A stretch of DNA of 37,564 bases from Alphaproteobacteria bacterium MedPE-SWcel (GCA_001874255.1 MPDC01000033.1:1-37564), one strand, 5' to 3'; positions 9,564 through 18,856 are shown, numbered from the stretch's first letter. Notes: generated from the letters alone by a model not told the origin. A program made the numbers and translations.

Positions 9564-9596
9564 AAACAGCCGCGGGCGCCTGTCCGCGGCTGTTTT
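9564..9596 (+). terminator. Terminator of the yajC-secDF operon
   Basis: A 12-bp stem (aaacagccgcgg, 9564-9575, with ccgcggctgttt, 9584-9595) surrounds an 8-nt loop and ends in a short T run. Confidence 0.8.
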
Positions 9597-9721
9597 GCGT
9601 TCCGCGCTGTCGGTCTGTCGCGAAATGCGGCGGCTGGGGCCGGGGGCTGACTTTGGCGGTTTCGGCAGCGGGGTCTGCGTGCTATTTCACGTAGCAGACA
9701 GTCCCGAGGGAGAGAGACAGC

Positions 9722-10075
9722 ATGCGGCTCAATGAAGTGGTCTATACGGATGCGGTGCCGGTTGACGGCTATGGGGCCGGGTTCTTTCGCGTCGGCGGCG
9801 CAATCCGGGACGGGGCGATCCTCACCGGGGCGACGGGGACCGTAGCGTGGGGCGGCTACGAGGACCGCGCTCCGCTGGAGGCCTTGGCGGGCAGCGTCGA
9901 TGTGCTGTTTGTCGGCACCGGCGCCGAAATTGCCCATATCCCTGCGGATCTGCGCCAGACGCTGGAGCAGGCCGGGATCGGGGTGGAGGTGATGAATTCG
10001 CCTGCCGCCTGCCGGACCTATAATGTGTTGCTCTCCGAAGGCCGTCGGATTGCGCTGGCGGCCTTGCCGGTGTGA
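9722..10075 (+). CDS. Mth938-like (DUF498) domain protein
   Basis: 117 aa, a single small alpha/beta domain of the Mth938/NDUFAF3-like family. Visible features are GYGAGFFRVGG, the VLFVGTGAEIAHIP strand-turn and the C-terminal NSPAACRTYNVLLSEGR block. Eukaryotic relatives act in respiratory complex I assembly; the bacterial role is not settled. A gagggagaga ribosome-binding site precedes the ATG. It sits just upstream of ccmA with a 42-bp gap and may be co-transcribed with the cytochrome c maturation genes. Confidence 0.85.
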   Translation: MRLNEVVYTDAVPVDGYGAGFFRVGGAIRDGAILTGATGTVAWGGYEDRAPLEALAGSVDVLFVGTGAEIAHIPADLRQTLEQAGIGVEVMNSPAACRTYNVLLSEGRRIALAALPV

Positions 10076-10117
10076 CGTGGGTTGAACGACGCGTGCGACA
10101 AGAGCAGCCGGCAGGAT

Positions 10118-10729
10118 ATGATTGAAGTCAGGGATCTGGGCGTGAGCCGGGGGGCTGTGCCGGTTCTGCGCGGGGTGGGATTTTCGGTCTCCGCCGGTGA
10201 GGCGCTGATTCTGCAGGGGCCGAATGGCAGCGGCAAGACCACCTTGTTGCGCACGCTGGCCGGGCTGCAGCCGCCTCTCTGTGGCGAGATCCGCGGCGAT
10301 CCCGAAGACTGTGCCTATGCGGCCCATGCGGATGGGGTCAAACTGACCCTCACGGTGGCGGAGAACCTCGAATTCTGGGCGCGGGTCTTCGGTGTGACGG
10401 GCATTGCGCGTGCGCTGACGGGTTTCGACCTGGAGGCGCTGCAGGACCGGGTGGCAGGTGGCTTGTCGGCCGGGCAAAGGCGGCGCCTGTCGCTGGCCCG
10501 GCTGATGGTGACGGGACGGCGGCTGTGGATCCTGGATGAGCCAACGGTGAGTCTGGATGCCGCGTCGGTGCAGTTGTTTGCCTCGGCGGTGCGGGCCCAT
10601 CTGAGGGGCGGCGGAGCGGCGATCATGGCCACCCATATTGACCTCGGGATCGAGGGGCGTGTTCTGGACCTTGCGCCGTTCAAGGCCAGGCTTTCGCAGA
10701 GTGATGCAGATGATGGGGGCTTTCTGTGA
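10118..10729 (+). CDS. ccmA: Haem exporter ATP-binding protein CcmA
   Basis: ABC ATPase of the CcmAB(C)D complex, which drives release of holo-CcmE in cytochrome c maturation at the inner membrane. Visible motifs: Walker [10 protein letters not shown], signature [14 protein letters not shown], Walker B LWILDEP, then the H-loop in ATHIDLG. I chose the ATG at 10118 (203 aa) because MIEVRDLGV matches the family N-terminus; a TTG at 10082 in the same frame would add 12 residues of no clear relation. The stop overlaps the ccmB start by four bases (GTGA). Confidence 0.93.
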   Translation: MIEVRDLGVSRGAVPVLRGVGFSVSAGEALILQGPNGSGKTTLLRTLAGLQPPLCGEIRGDPEDCAYAAHADGVKLTLTVAENLEFWARVFGVTGIARALTGFDLEALQDRVAGGLSAGQRRRLSLARLMVTGRRLWILDEPTVSLDAASVQLFASAVRAHLRGGGAAIMATHIDLGIEGRVLDLAPFKARLSQSDADDGGFL

Positions 10730-11382
10730 TCGCGCTGCTGATCCGCGATCTGCAACTGGCCTTTCGGGCGGGGGGCGGTTTTGGCCTGGGGCTGGCGTTT
10801 TTCCTGATCGTCACGGTGATGGTGCCCTTTGCGGTCGGCCCTGATGCGGCGGGGCTGGCGGTCATCGCACCCGGTGTCCTGTGGCTCGGCGCGTTGCTTG
10901 CATGCCTGTTGTCGCTGGACCGGTTGCTGAGCCTGGACTGGGAGGACGGGTCACTGGATCTATTGGCCACCGCGCCGCTGCCGCTGGAGGGGGTGCTGTC
11001 GATCAAGGCGCTGGCCCATTGGCTGACGACGGGGCTGCCGCTGGTTCTGGCCGCGCCGGTGCTGGGGGTGCTGCTGCATCTGCCTGCGGCGGGCTACATC
11101 TGGATCATGGTGTCGCTGCTGATCGGGACACCGGCGCTGTCGGTGATCGGCACATTCGGCGCGGCGCTGACGGTGGGGCTGAAACGCGGCGGGCTGTTGC
11201 TGTCGCTGCTGGTGATGCCGCTCTATGTGCCGACGTTGATTTTTGGCGCCGAGGCCGCCCGCCGGGGCGCGCTGGGGCTTGCAGGAGAGACGCCGCTGTT
11301 GATGCTGGCGGGGATCACCCTCGGGACCATTGCGCTGTTGCCATTTGCCTCTGCCGCGGTGCTGCGCGTCAATTTGCGCTAG
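10726..11382 (+). CDS. ccmB: Haem exporter permease CcmB
   Basis: 218 aa, very hydrophobic, about six membrane helices. It is the membrane partner of CcmA. The family motif [19 protein letters not shown] is clear. It starts at GTG inside the ccmA stop codon (GTGA), which implies translational coupling. Confidence 0.93.
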   Translation: MIALLIRDLQLAFRAGGGFGLGLAFFLIVTVMVPFAVGPDAAGLAVIAPGVLWLGALLACLLSLDRLLSLDWEDGSLDLLATAPLPLEGVLSIKALAHWLTTGLPLVLAAPVLGVLLHLPAAGYIWIMVSLLIGTPALSVIGTFGAALTVGLKRGGLLLSLLVMPLYVPTLIFGAEAARRGALGLAGETPLLMLAGITLGTIALLPFASAAVLRVNLR

Positions 11383-11426
11383 CGGCAGAGATTGTGATGA
11401 CCGAAAACAAGAGCTAGATAGCCAAC

Positions 11427-12158
11427 ATGTCGATCTGGGAATACGCCAATCCAAAGAAGTTTCTGCGCAGCACGGAGCGGGTCCTGCCGCCCCTGTGGCT
11501 GGGCTCGGCGGTGTTGATCACGGGGGGGCTGATCTGGGGGTTCTTCTTCACCCCCGATGACTATCGGCAGGGCGCCACGGTCAAGATCATCTACCTCCAT
11601 GTGCCCTCGGCGCTGATGGCGATCAATGCCTGGTTCATGATGCTCGTGGCCTCTCTGATCTGGGTGATCCGGCGGCATCATGTCAGCGCCCTTGCCGCCA
11701 GGGCCGCGGCCCCGGTGGGATTGGTCATGACCCTGATCGCGCTTCTGACCGGCGCAATCTGGGGGCAGCCGATGTGGGGAACCTGGTGGGCCTGGGATCC
11801 GCGTCTGACCTCCTTTCTGGTGCTGTTTCTGTTCTACCTTGGCTATATCGCGCTGTGGCAGGCCATCGACGATCCCGACACGGCCGCGGATCTGACGTCG
11901 ATCCTCTGTCTTGTGGGCTCCGTTTTTGCGGTGCTGTCGCGCTATGCGGTGAATTTCTGGAATCAGGGCCTGCATCAGGGCGCGTCCTTGTCGCTCGACA
12001 AGGAGGAGAATGTCGCAGACGTCTTTGCCTATCCGCTCTATGTCTGCATGGCCGGTTTCATCCTCCTGTTCATTGTGCTGGTGCTGTATCGCACCGGAAC
12101 CGAAATCCGCGCGCGGCGCATGTCGGCGCTTCTGGCACGCGAAAGGATGAGCGAATGA
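11427..12158 (+). CDS. ccmC: Haem exporter protein CcmC
   Basis: 243 aa, six predicted helices. CcmC presents haem to CcmE through the periplasmic tryptophan-rich loop seen here as WGTWWAWDPRLTS; conserved histidines occur in YLHVPSA and further along (NQGLHQGAS). Members are usually about 240 aa. The stop overlaps the ccmD start by four bases (ATGA). Confidence 0.95.
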   Translation: MSIWEYANPKKFLRSTERVLPPLWLGSAVLITGGLIWGFFFTPDDYRQGATVKIIYLHVPSALMAINAWFMMLVASLIWVIRRHHVSALAARAAAPVGLVMTLIALLTGAIWGQPMWGTWWAWDPRLTSFLVLFLFYLGYIALWQAIDDPDTAADLTSILCLVGSVFAVLSRYAVNFWNQGLHQGASLSLDKEENVADVFAYPLYVCMAGFILLFIVLVLYRTGTEIRARRMSALLARERMSE

Positions 12159-12313
12159 TGCCCGATCTCGGAAAATACGGCGACACGGTTCTGTCAGCCT
12201 ATGGGGTGTCGCTGCTGTTGTTGCTGGTGCTGCTCGTGCTGACCCTGCGGCGCGGTGCCAAAGTGCGCGCGGCGCTGCGGGACGTGGAACACAGGGTTGG
12301 ACGCAATGGCTAA
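12155..12313 (+). CDS. ccmD: Haem exporter protein CcmD
   Basis: 52 aa, with one membrane helix (about residues 15-31, rich in Leu and Val) and a basic cytoplasmic tail. It begins with two consecutive ATG codons (12155 and 12158), either of which could start it. The K-Y-G-x-x-V-x-x-A-Y-G pattern is typical of CcmD, which helps release CcmE from CcmABC. It overlaps ccmC by four bases at its start and ccmG by eight at its end. Confidence 0.9.
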   Translation: MMPDLGKYGDTVLSAYGVSLLLLLVLLVLTLRRGAKVRAALRDVEHRVGRNG

Positions 12314-12842
12314 ATTCTCTCCTCTGATGGCGATTCCACTGGCGGTTTTTGCAGGTTTCGTCGGACTGGCCCTCGTTGGCATGGGGCGCGACGATCCCGA
12401 AAGCCTGCCCTCCGCACGGGAAGGCAAACCCGCGCCGCCAGTGGCCATCAGCCCGTTCCCTGGCAAGGAGAGCTTTGACAATGCGACCTTGCGGGACGGG
12501 GATGTGAAGCTGGTGAACTACTGGGCCAGTTGGTGCGGACCCTGTCGCGCGGAACATCCAAACCTCGAGGCGCTGGCGGCGGAGGGCGTGCCGATCTACG
12601 GCGTCAACTACAAGGACCAACCCGGCAACGCACAGAGCTTCTTGCAGGAGCTGGGAGACCCCTATCGGGCGGTCGGTCAGGATGCGAGCGGCCGCATGGC
12701 GTTGGATTGGGGGCTCTATGGGGTGCCAGAAACCTATGTGATCGACGGCGAGGGCACCATCATCCTGCGTTTTGCGGGGCCGATCACATCGCGGGTTCTG
12801 GCAGAGACCATTCGCCCGGCCATGGAGCGGGCGGCAGACTAG
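12306..12842 (+). CDS. ccmG: Thiol:disulfide interchange protein CcmG (DsbE)
   Basis: 178 aa. A membrane anchor near residues 5-27 is followed by a periplasmic thioredoxin fold with active site WCGPC (Cys77 and Cys80) and the cis-Pro segment GVPETYVID. It keeps apocytochrome or CcmH thiols reduced during haem attachment. The ATG at 12306 lies within the end of ccmD and matches the family N-terminus. ccmE, ccmF and ccmH are not in the window; in this group they are commonly encoded at a separate locus. Confidence 0.94.
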   Translation: MAKFSPLMAIPLAVFAGFVGLALVGMGRDDPESLPSAREGKPAPPVAISPFPGKESFDNATLRDGDVKLVNYWASWCGPCRAEHPNLEALAAEGVPIYGVNYKDQPGNAQSFLQELGDPYRAVGQDASGRMALDWGLYGVPETYVIDGEGTIILRFAGPITSRVLAETIRPAMERAAD

Positions 12843-12879
12843 CGCAGGGCCCCGCTGCAGCACGCCGCGGGCAGCCGCA

Positions 12880-13584
12880 TCAAAGCCGGTAGCCGCCACT
12901 CACCTTCAGGATTTCACCGGTGATGAAGCTCGCCTCCTCCGAGGCCAGAAAACGCACGGCTTTGGCGATATCTTCGGGCAGACCGACGCGCCCCAGCGCG
13001 GTTTCCTTGACAAACAGCGCCGTCAACTCCTCCGGGCGGGGCGCCTCGGGGACGTTGATCGCGCCGGGCGCGACCGCGTTGACGCGGATGCCGGAGGGGC
13101 CGAGTTCCTTGGCCATGGCGCGCGTCCACAGGTTCAGCGCGGCCTTGCTGGCGCCATAGGTGGCGGCGCCTTTTGGGGGCAATTCCGCGTTGATCGAGGA
13201 AATATTCACAATCGCGGCGCCCGGCGCGAGATGGGGCAGGGCCGCCGCCAACAGCGCCTGAGGCGCCAGCGTATTCAGCCCGAATATCCGGTGCTGTGCG
13301 GCGGCATCGAACTGATCCAGCGGCGTCGGCTCAGCCAGCCCGGCGTTGTTCACGATCACATCTATACGGCCGAATTCTTTCATGGTGGCAGCAACCAGCA
13401 TTTGCGCGCTCCCCTCCGCGAGCAAATCGCAGGCGACCGAGAGGATATTGGCCTGTGTGGTCAGCGCGTCCGAGGGAGGCGTTTTCAGGTAGGATCGCAC
13501 CACATTGTGATCCTGGGCAAAAGCGGCGGCAATGGCGCGGCCGATCCCATAGGTCCCGCCGGTAATGAGCACTGTCCGGGTCAT
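12880..13584 (-). CDS. SDR family NAD(P)-dependent oxidoreductase
   Basis: 234 aa classical short-chain dehydrogenase. The nucleotide-binding glycine motif is TGGTYGIG (residues 8-15), the NNAG motif is at 79-82, and the catalytic set is Ser130, Tyr143 and Lys147 (YGASK). The C-terminal GGYRL is the usual SDR ending. The frame runs 51 bases further upstream, but the ATG at 13584 has an aggagg site in front and gives the normal length. The substrate cannot be deduced. It is convergent with ccmG, 37 bp away, without a visible terminator. Confidence 0.9.
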   Translation of the reverse strand: MTRTVLITGGTYGIGRAIAAAFAQDHNVVRSYLKTPPSDALTTQANILSVACDLLAEGSAQMLVAATMKEFGRIDVIVNNAGLAEPTPLDQFDAAAQHRIFGLNTLAPQALLAAALPHLAPGAAIVNISSINAELPPKGAATYGASKAALNLWTRAMAKELGPSGIRVNAVAPGAINVPEAPRPEELTALFVKETALGRVGLPEDIAKAVRFLASEEASFITGEILKVSGGYRL

Positions 13585-13678
13585 GTTCGCCTCCTGTCTG
13601 CACCTGCATTGCAGCAGGCATCCTGCCGCAGTCAAACGTACCGCGTGTGAAAGCGCAATGGAGCGCGCAGGGAGCGGC

Positions 13679-14026
13679 TCAGGATATCCTGAGCTGTCTT
13701 ATATTATTGTCCTGAGGAGCGAAGCTGTTCTGGCCGAGGTCCACGGTTTCGTAGATCTGGGATTGAATTTCATCCCGCAAATATTCGGATTGGAATTCCA
13801 TCAATGAGTCACCACACACGGCGACATCAAGGTAGGCATCGAAAGCCTGGCGGCTTTCCCAAAAGCTGAGGGACTGAATTTCGCAAGTGTCGACAGAGGA
13901 GAACAATTGCGTTTCAAAACAGCCGCTTCTCGCCCCTTTTTTATCCTGTGCCAGTTCGATCGCAAAGGTCAGTACCTCGTCGAACTTGTTTTTCAGTGGG
14001 CTGTATTTGGTCATTACGGCGATCAT
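13679..14026 (-). CDS. Small hypothetical protein, possibly ABM-like dimeric alpha/beta barrel
   Basis: 115 aa, not firmly recognised. The layout, a short MIAVMTKYSPL strand, a helix with FAIELAQDKKGARSGC, then SLSFWESRQAFDAYL, resembles the antibiotic-biosynthesis-monooxygenase (ABM/ferredoxin-like) fold, but the match is loose. Base composition is visibly more AT-rich than the neighbours, which suggests recent transfer or relaxed selection. No strong ribosome-binding site is seen; MTKYSPL four codons later is an alternative start. It lies alone between the SDR gene and the acnA terminator. Confidence 0.55.
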   Translation of the reverse strand: MIAVMTKYSPLKNKFDEVLTFAIELAQDKKGARSGCFETQLFSSVDTCEIQSLSFWESRQAFDAYLDVAVCGDSLMEFQSEYLRDEIQSQIYETVDLGQNSFAPQDNNIRQLRIS

Positions 14027-14114
14027 TCTGATGTCCCGAATCGTGAGTTTTTTGGTCTCTGAAAGCCTACGCTAGATTTGGTTATGCTAATATTACGTTC
14101 CGATTTTCGCGCAT

Positions 14115-14139
14115 AAAAAAGGCGGCCCAGCAGGCCGCC
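14115..14139 (-). terminator. acnA terminator
   Basis: Read on the minus strand: stem ggcggcc-tgctg-ggccgcc (14139-14121), followed by six T residues (complement of 14115-14120). It lies 32 bases past the acnA stop. Confidence 0.85.
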
Positions 14140-14170
14140 CTTTCAAGTCATTTCAGTTTCGGAACCGCGA

Positions 14171-16858
14171 TCAGCTCTTGGCGAGCTTGCGAAGCACATA
14201 GTGCAGCACGCCGCCGTTTTCGATATATTCAATCTCGGGCGCGGTATCGATCCGGCATTTCAGGGTGATCGTCTTGGTGCTGCCGTCACTATAGGTGATG
14301 TCGCAGGCGACCTCCTGCAGGGGGGTGACGCTTTGCAGCCCCTTGATGTCGACCGTCTCATCACCGGTCAGCTTCAGCGATTTGCGACTGTCGCCATTGG
14401 TGAATTCGAACGGGATGACGCCCATGCCGACCAGGTTGGAGCGGTGGATACGCTCAAAGCTCTCTGCGATCACGGCCTTGACGCCAAGAAGTGCCGTGCC
14501 TTTTGCCGCCCAGTCGCGGGAAGAGCCGGCGCCATATTGTTCGCCGCCAAAGACCACCAGAGGCGTTCCGGCCTCCTGATGCGCCATCGAGGCGTCATAG
14601 ACAGAGGTCTGCGCCCCATCCGGGCCCTTGGTGTAGCCGCCTTCAACGCCATCGAGCATTTCGTTCTTGATGCGGATGTTGGCAAAGGTGCCGCGCATCA
14701 TGATCTCGTGGTTGCCGCGGCGCGAGCCGTAGGAGTTGAATTCGCGCGGTTGCACCTGACGGTCCAGCAGGTATTTGCCCGCCGGTGTGGTAGTCGCGAA
14801 AGATCCGGCCGGAGAGATGTGGTCGGTGGTGACCATATCGCCGAGAATCAGCAGGGTCTTGGCCCCCTCGATGTCGAAGATGGTCCCGGGCTCGTGCCCC
14901 ATGCCCTTGAAATAGGGCGGGTTCTGGATGTAGGTCGATGCGGCTGGCCAGTCATAGGTTTCCGCCTCGGTGGTTTCCACACCCTGCCATTTTTCATCGC
15001 CTTTGAAGACATCGGCATATTTCGACAGGAAGGCCTCGCGCGTGACGGTTTGCTGAACCAGATCCGCGACTTCCTTGGTGGTGGGCCAGATGTCCTTCAG
15101 GTAGACGTCATTGCCGTCTTTGTCCTGCGCGATGGGATCTGTTGCCAGGTTGATGTCCATGGTGCCGGCCAGCGCATAGGCCACGACCAGCGGCGGCGAC
15201 GCCAGATAGTTGGCGCGCACGTCGGGGCTGATCCGGCCTTCGAAGTTGCGGTTGCCGGACAGAACGGCGGTCGCCACGAGGTCACCTTCGGCAATCGCGT
15301 CGGAGAGTTCTTTTTGGATGGGACCGGAGTTGCCAATACAGGTGGTGCAACCATAGCCCACCAGGTTGAACCCGACCTTGTCGAGGTCTTCCTGCAGGCC
15401 TGCGGCCTCCAGATAGGCGGAAACAACCTGCGAACCGGGGGCGAGGGAGGTCTTCACCCAGGGTTTGCGATCCAGTCCCAAAGCGGCGGCCTTGCGCGCA
15501 ACGAGGCCCGCGCCGATCATCACATAGGGGTTGGATGTATTGGTGCAGGAGGTGATCGACGCGATCACGACCTTGCCCGATTCCATGGTGTAATCCTCGC
15601 CGGCGACGGCGATTTCCTTGCCCATGGGACGTTTGAAGGTCTCTTCCATTTCGGAACGGAAGGCGTCCTTGGCGGCGGTGAGGGCCACGTAGTCCTGCGG
15701 CCGTTTCGGGCCAGAGATCGCCGGAACGATGCTGCCCATGTCGAGCGACAGCGTGTCGGTGTAGATCGGTGCGTAGTTCTCGTCGCGCCAGAAGCCGTTT
15801 TCCTTGGCGTAGGCTTCGACCAATGCGATGCGGTCCTTGTCGCGGCCGGTGTTTTCCAGGTAACGGATGGTTTCGCCGTCAATCGGGAAGAAGCCACAGG
15901 TCGCGCCATATTCCGGTGCCATATTGGCGATGGTGGCCCGGTCCGCCAGCGGCAGATGGTCCAGACCGCTGCCGTAGAATTCAACGAATTTCCCGACCAC
16001 ACCCAATTCGCGCAGCATTTCCACGACCTTCAGCACCAGGTCGGTGCCGGTGGTGCCTTCGACCATCTGGCCGGTCAGCTCAAAGCCGACAACCTCGGGG
16101 ATCAGCATCGAGATCGGCTGACCGAGCATCGCGGCCTCGGCCTCGATCCCGCCGACGCCCCAGCCCAGAACGGCCGCGCCGTTGACCATGGTGGTGTGGC
16201 TGTCGGTGCCGACGAGCGTGTCGGGATAGGCCACTTCCTCGCCGTTCTGGTCGGTGTCGGTCCAGACGGTCTGGGCGAGATATTCCAGGTTCACCTGGTG
16301 GCAGATGCCGGTGCCGGGGGGCACAACGCGGAAGTTGTCAAAGGCGCCCTGACCCCATTTCAGGAATTGGTAGCGTTCCATGTTGCGTTCGTATTCGCGG
16401 TCGACGTTCATCTGGAACGCCCGCGGATTGCCGAATTCGTCGATCATGACGGAGTGGTCGATGACCAGATCAACCGGCACCAGCGGGTTGATCTTGTTGG
16501 CGTCACCGCCGAGGTTCTTGATGCCATCGCGCATTGCAGCGAGGTCAACAACGGCCGGAACGCCGGTGAAATCCTGCATCAGCACGCGGGCCGGGCGATA
16601 GGCGATCTCGCGCGGGTTCTTGCCGCCGTTCGTGGCCCATTCGCCAAAGGCCTTGATGTCATCGGTCGAGACGGAAAAGCCGCCATCCTCGAACCGGAGC
16701 AGGTTTTCCAGCACAACCTTCAGGGCCGCCGGCAGTTTGGTAAAATCACCCAGTCCGGCAGCGGTCGCCGCGGGAATCGAGTAATATGAAATCGACTTAC
16801 CATTCACGCTGAGCGATTTGCGCGTCTTGGTAGAATCCTGTCCGACGGTGATAGGCAT
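14171..16858 (-). CDS. acnA: Aconitate hydratase A
   Basis: 895 aa TCA-cycle enzyme interconverting citrate and isocitrate through cis-aconitate. The [4Fe-4S] ligands are visible: Cys438 in SCTNTSNP, and Cys504 and Cys507 in GCTTCIGNSGP. Further family blocks include VGTDSHTTMVNG near the N-terminal third and GAGSSRDWAAKGT in the swivel domain. The frame is open 23 codons further upstream, but MPITVGQDSTK with the gagggagg site gives the usual N-terminus. It is divergent from the DUF1223 gene across 219 bp; an imperfect TGTA-N8-TACA at 16959-16974 is the only operator-like sign noticed. Confidence 0.97.
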   Translation of the reverse strand: MPITVGQDSTKTRKSLSVNGKSISYYSIPAATAAGLGDFTKLPAALKVVLENLLRFEDGGFSVSTDDIKAFGEWATNGGKNPREIAYRPARVLMQDFTGVPAVVDLAAMRDGIKNLGGDANKINPLVPVDLVIDHSVMIDEFGNPRAFQMNVDREYERNMERYQFLKWGQGAFDNFRVVPPGTGICHQVNLEYLAQTVWTDTDQNGEEVAYPDTLVGTDSHTTMVNGAAVLGWGVGGIEAEAAMLGQPISMLIPEVVGFELTGQMVEGTTGTDLVLKVVEMLRELGVVGKFVEFYGSGLDHLPLADRATIANMAPEYGATCGFFPIDGETIRYLENTGRDKDRIALVEAYAKENGFWRDENYAPIYTDTLSLDMGSIVPAISGPKRPQDYVALTAAKDAFRSEMEETFKRPMGKEIAVAGEDYTMESGKVVIASITSCTNTSNPYVMIGAGLVARKAAALGLDRKPWVKTSLAPGSQVVSAYLEAAGLQEDLDKVGFNLVGYGCTTCIGNSGPIQKELSDAIAEGDLVATAVLSGNRNFEGRISPDVRANYLASPPLVVAYALAGTMDINLATDPIAQDKDGNDVYLKDIWPTTKEVADLVQQTVTREAFLSKYADVFKGDEKWQGVETTEAETYDWPAASTYIQNPPYFKGMGHEPGTIFDIEGAKTLLILGDMVTTDHISPAGSFATTTPAGKYLLDRQVQPREFNSYGSRRGNHEIMMRGTFANIRIKNEMLDGVEGGYTKGPDGAQTSVYDASMAHQEAGTPLVVFGGEQYGAGSSRDWAAKGTALLGVKAVIAESFERIHRSNLVGMGVIPFEFTNGDSRKSLKLTGDETVDIKGLQSVTPLQEVACDITYSDGSTKTITLKCRIDTAPEIEYIENGGVLHYVLRKLAKS

Positions 16859-17077
16859 GTTGGCCTCCCTCATGGATGACAAATAGGGACTTCGCTGCGG
16901 CTTATCTGCATCAAGCAGACGTCTCATTCAATAGCAGAAACGAGGCGGATTAAGATTTTGTATGCAATAGTACACAGTTTTCACACTTTTTGCTGTCACA
17001 CCTCTCAAGAATGATTGATTGGCTATCGGCGAGGGGGACACTTACACCAATAATCCTAACAACCTTACAGGCGACTC

Positions 17078-17785
17078 ATGCGTTACTTTTCGCTTTTATC
17101 TCTGTTTTTTGCGGCAGTTTGCGCAGTTTCTCAGCCGGCGGCGGCCGATCCCTCGCCGGTGGTGGTGGAATTGTTCACCTCGCAGGGCTGTTCCTCCTGC
17201 CCGCCGGCGGATGAATTGTTGAAACGTATGGCGCAGCGCCGGGACGTGCTGCCGCTGGCCTATCACGTGGACTATTGGGACTATATCGGCTGGGCGGATG
17301 CCTTTGCCGCGCCCGAACACACCGAGCGGCAGCGCGGCTATGCGCATGTTGCGGGGCGCAACATGATCTACACGCCGCAGATGATCATCATGGGACGAGA
17401 GGACGTTGTCGGGGCGGATGCGATGCAGGTGGCGGATGCCATGGTGCAGTATTTGGGCCATAAATCACGGCTCAATATTTCGGTGAACCGCAATGGGGCG
17501 GTTGCCTCGATCCTTGTGCCGCCGGTGCCGGGGGCTACGGCCAGAGCGCTGCGGGTCCAGTTGGTGCGCTATGTTCCGTTGCAGCGGGTTGAAATCAAGA
17601 GAGGCGAACTGGCCGGTCATACGCTGGACTATGCCAATATCGTCAAGAGCCACGAAGTGCTGGCCGACTGGGACGGTCGCACCGCCCTGGAGCTTGAGAC
17701 GAACTTGCCCGATGGCCTGCCGGCGGCGGTCCTGGTTCAGGAATGGCCGCATGGCCCGATGATCGCGGCCGCCCGTCTCGACTAG
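17078..17785 (+). CDS. Secreted DUF1223 thioredoxin-like protein
   Basis: 235 aa. A signal peptide covers about residues 1-23 (FSLLSLFFAAVCAV ... PAAA). The mature protein starts with a thioredoxin-like strand VVVELFTSQG and a CSSC motif (Cys38 and Cys41), followed by PPADELL, then HVDYWDYIGWADAFA, the DUF1223 hallmark. A periplasmic or secreted redox role is likely but unproven. It is divergent from acnA and convergent with the acyltransferase gene, leaving only six bases between the stops. Confidence 0.85.
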   Translation: MRYFSLLSLFFAAVCAVSQPAAADPSPVVVELFTSQGCSSCPPADELLKRMAQRRDVLPLAYHVDYWDYIGWADAFAAPEHTERQRGYAHVAGRNMIYTPQMIIMGREDVVGADAMQVADAMVQYLGHKSRLNISVNRNGAVASILVPPVPGATARALRVQLVRYVPLQRVEIKRGELAGHTLDYANIVKSHEVLADWDGRTALELETNLPDGLPAAVLVQEWPHGPMIAAARLD

Positions 17786-17791
17786 GGGTGA

Positions 17792-18733
17792 TCAGGGATC
17801 GGCGGTCTCGGCGCTGGCGGTCGGAAAATCGGGATGCGGCGTGTCGTGAACGGGTTTCCAGCGCCGGTGCACCCAGAACCATTGGCCCATATTCTGTCGC
17901 ACCCTGCGTTCCAGATCGTCGCACACGGCCTGGGTCATGGTCACCGGATCGGAATGCGGGATCGCGTCCGACAGGATGACCTCGAAATCGAGGCCGTTTT
18001 CCTGACGCAGCCCATAGACCGGGATGAAGACCGCATTGTATTTGAGCGCCAGTTCGGCCGGTACGGTCGACGTCAGGGCCGGGCGTCCGAAGAAGGGAAG
18101 ATACTCGCCTCCCTGCGCATGCATGTCCGCGACGATTGCAATATTTCCACCGGATTTCAGATGGCGGACCATCTCGACCATGCCGCGTTTTCCCTGTTCG
18201 AACATCGGCTTGCCGGTCGCAGAGATGGCTTTGACGTAGTGGTCGTTGAAATAGGGATTGGCCATGCGCCGATAGAGCGAGCCCATGTTGAACCCCATCT
18301 GCACCAGCTTTGAGCGTGCGGCATCATAGTTTCCGAAATGCCCGGTGACCAGGACGGCGGGACGGCCAGCGGCATGGGCCTCTTCCAGCGCCTTGAGCCC
18401 CGGTCCGCTGATTTGGGCGGCCCGCGCGCGCGCCCAGAAGGGGGCGCCGGCATAGAGTTCCGCCACGGTCCGCCCCACATTGTCGGCCACCTGATGGCAG
18501 AGCTGCTCGATCTCGGTCGGGCTCAGATCGGGGCGCGTGTAGGCGAGGTTGCGGCGCACCCGTTTGTGAAATCCCACAAGCGGCGCGATCTGGCGGAGCA
18601 CCCATCCCATCGCGGGAACCCGTAGCCGATAGGGGATCAGCTTCAGCCCTCCGATCAGGCTCCGAAGGAGGATATTCACGCCAAAGTATTTGGCGCGTTG
18701 GGAAAAAGTCAGTTCTGACGGGGCAACGGGCAT
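17792..18733 (-). CDS. Lipid A biosynthesis-type lauroyl acyltransferase family protein
   Basis: 313 aa, LpxL/HtrB (LPLAT) superfamily: transfers an acyl chain from acyl-ACP to a lipid A precursor or another lipid at the inner membrane. The catalytic HX4D is GHFGNYD (His132 and Asp137), followed by the substrate block SLYRRMANPYFND, a nucleotide-independent loop with ADMHAQGGEYLPFFG, and the C-terminal WFWVHRRWKP that is typical of the family. A hydrophobic N-terminal segment serves as membrane anchor. Whether it acts on lipid A or on another acceptor cannot be told. Just upstream of its start is a short tandem repeat tract. Confidence 0.88.
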   Translation of the reverse strand: MPVAPSELTFSQRAKYFGVNILLRSLIGGLKLIPYRLRVPAMGWVLRQIAPLVGFHKRVRRNLAYTRPDLSPTEIEQLCHQVADNVGRTVAELYAGAPFWARARAAQISGPGLKALEEAHAAGRPAVLVTGHFGNYDAARSKLVQMGFNMGSLYRRMANPYFNDHYVKAISATGKPMFEQGKRGMVEMVRHLKSGGNIAIVADMHAQGGEYLPFFGRPALTSTVPAELALKYNAVFIPVYGLRQENGLDFEVILSDAIPHSDPVTMTQAVCDDLERRVRQNMGQWFWVHRRWKPVHDTPHPDFPTASAETADP

Positions 18734-18753
18734 AGGGTCTGGCCTGTTTCTGG

Positions 18754-18795
18754 GGGCACGGTCATTTGGGCACGGTCATTTGGGCAAGGTCACGC
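18754..18795. repeat. 14-bp tandem repeat tract upstream of the acyltransferase
   Basis: gggcacggtcattt occurs twice exactly (18754-18767, 18768-18781). A degenerate third copy (gggcaaggtcacgc, 18782-18795) follows, and further gggcaa- units run to about 18822. It lies 20 bases ahead of the acyltransferase start, in its probable leader. Confidence 0.75.
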
Positions 18796-18856
18796 GGGCA
18801 AATTGATGGGGGGCAAGGTCGCCCGGCCGGACCATAGGCCTGCGAGGCGCCGGGGA

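Noticed and set aside
10082-10117. TTG start for ccmA
   Set aside because: It would add 12 residues unrelated to the family and has no ribosome-binding site; the ATG at 10118 fits the usual N-terminus.
14201-16789. 862-codon open frame opposite acnA
   Set aside because: Shadow of acnA; no recognisable domain.
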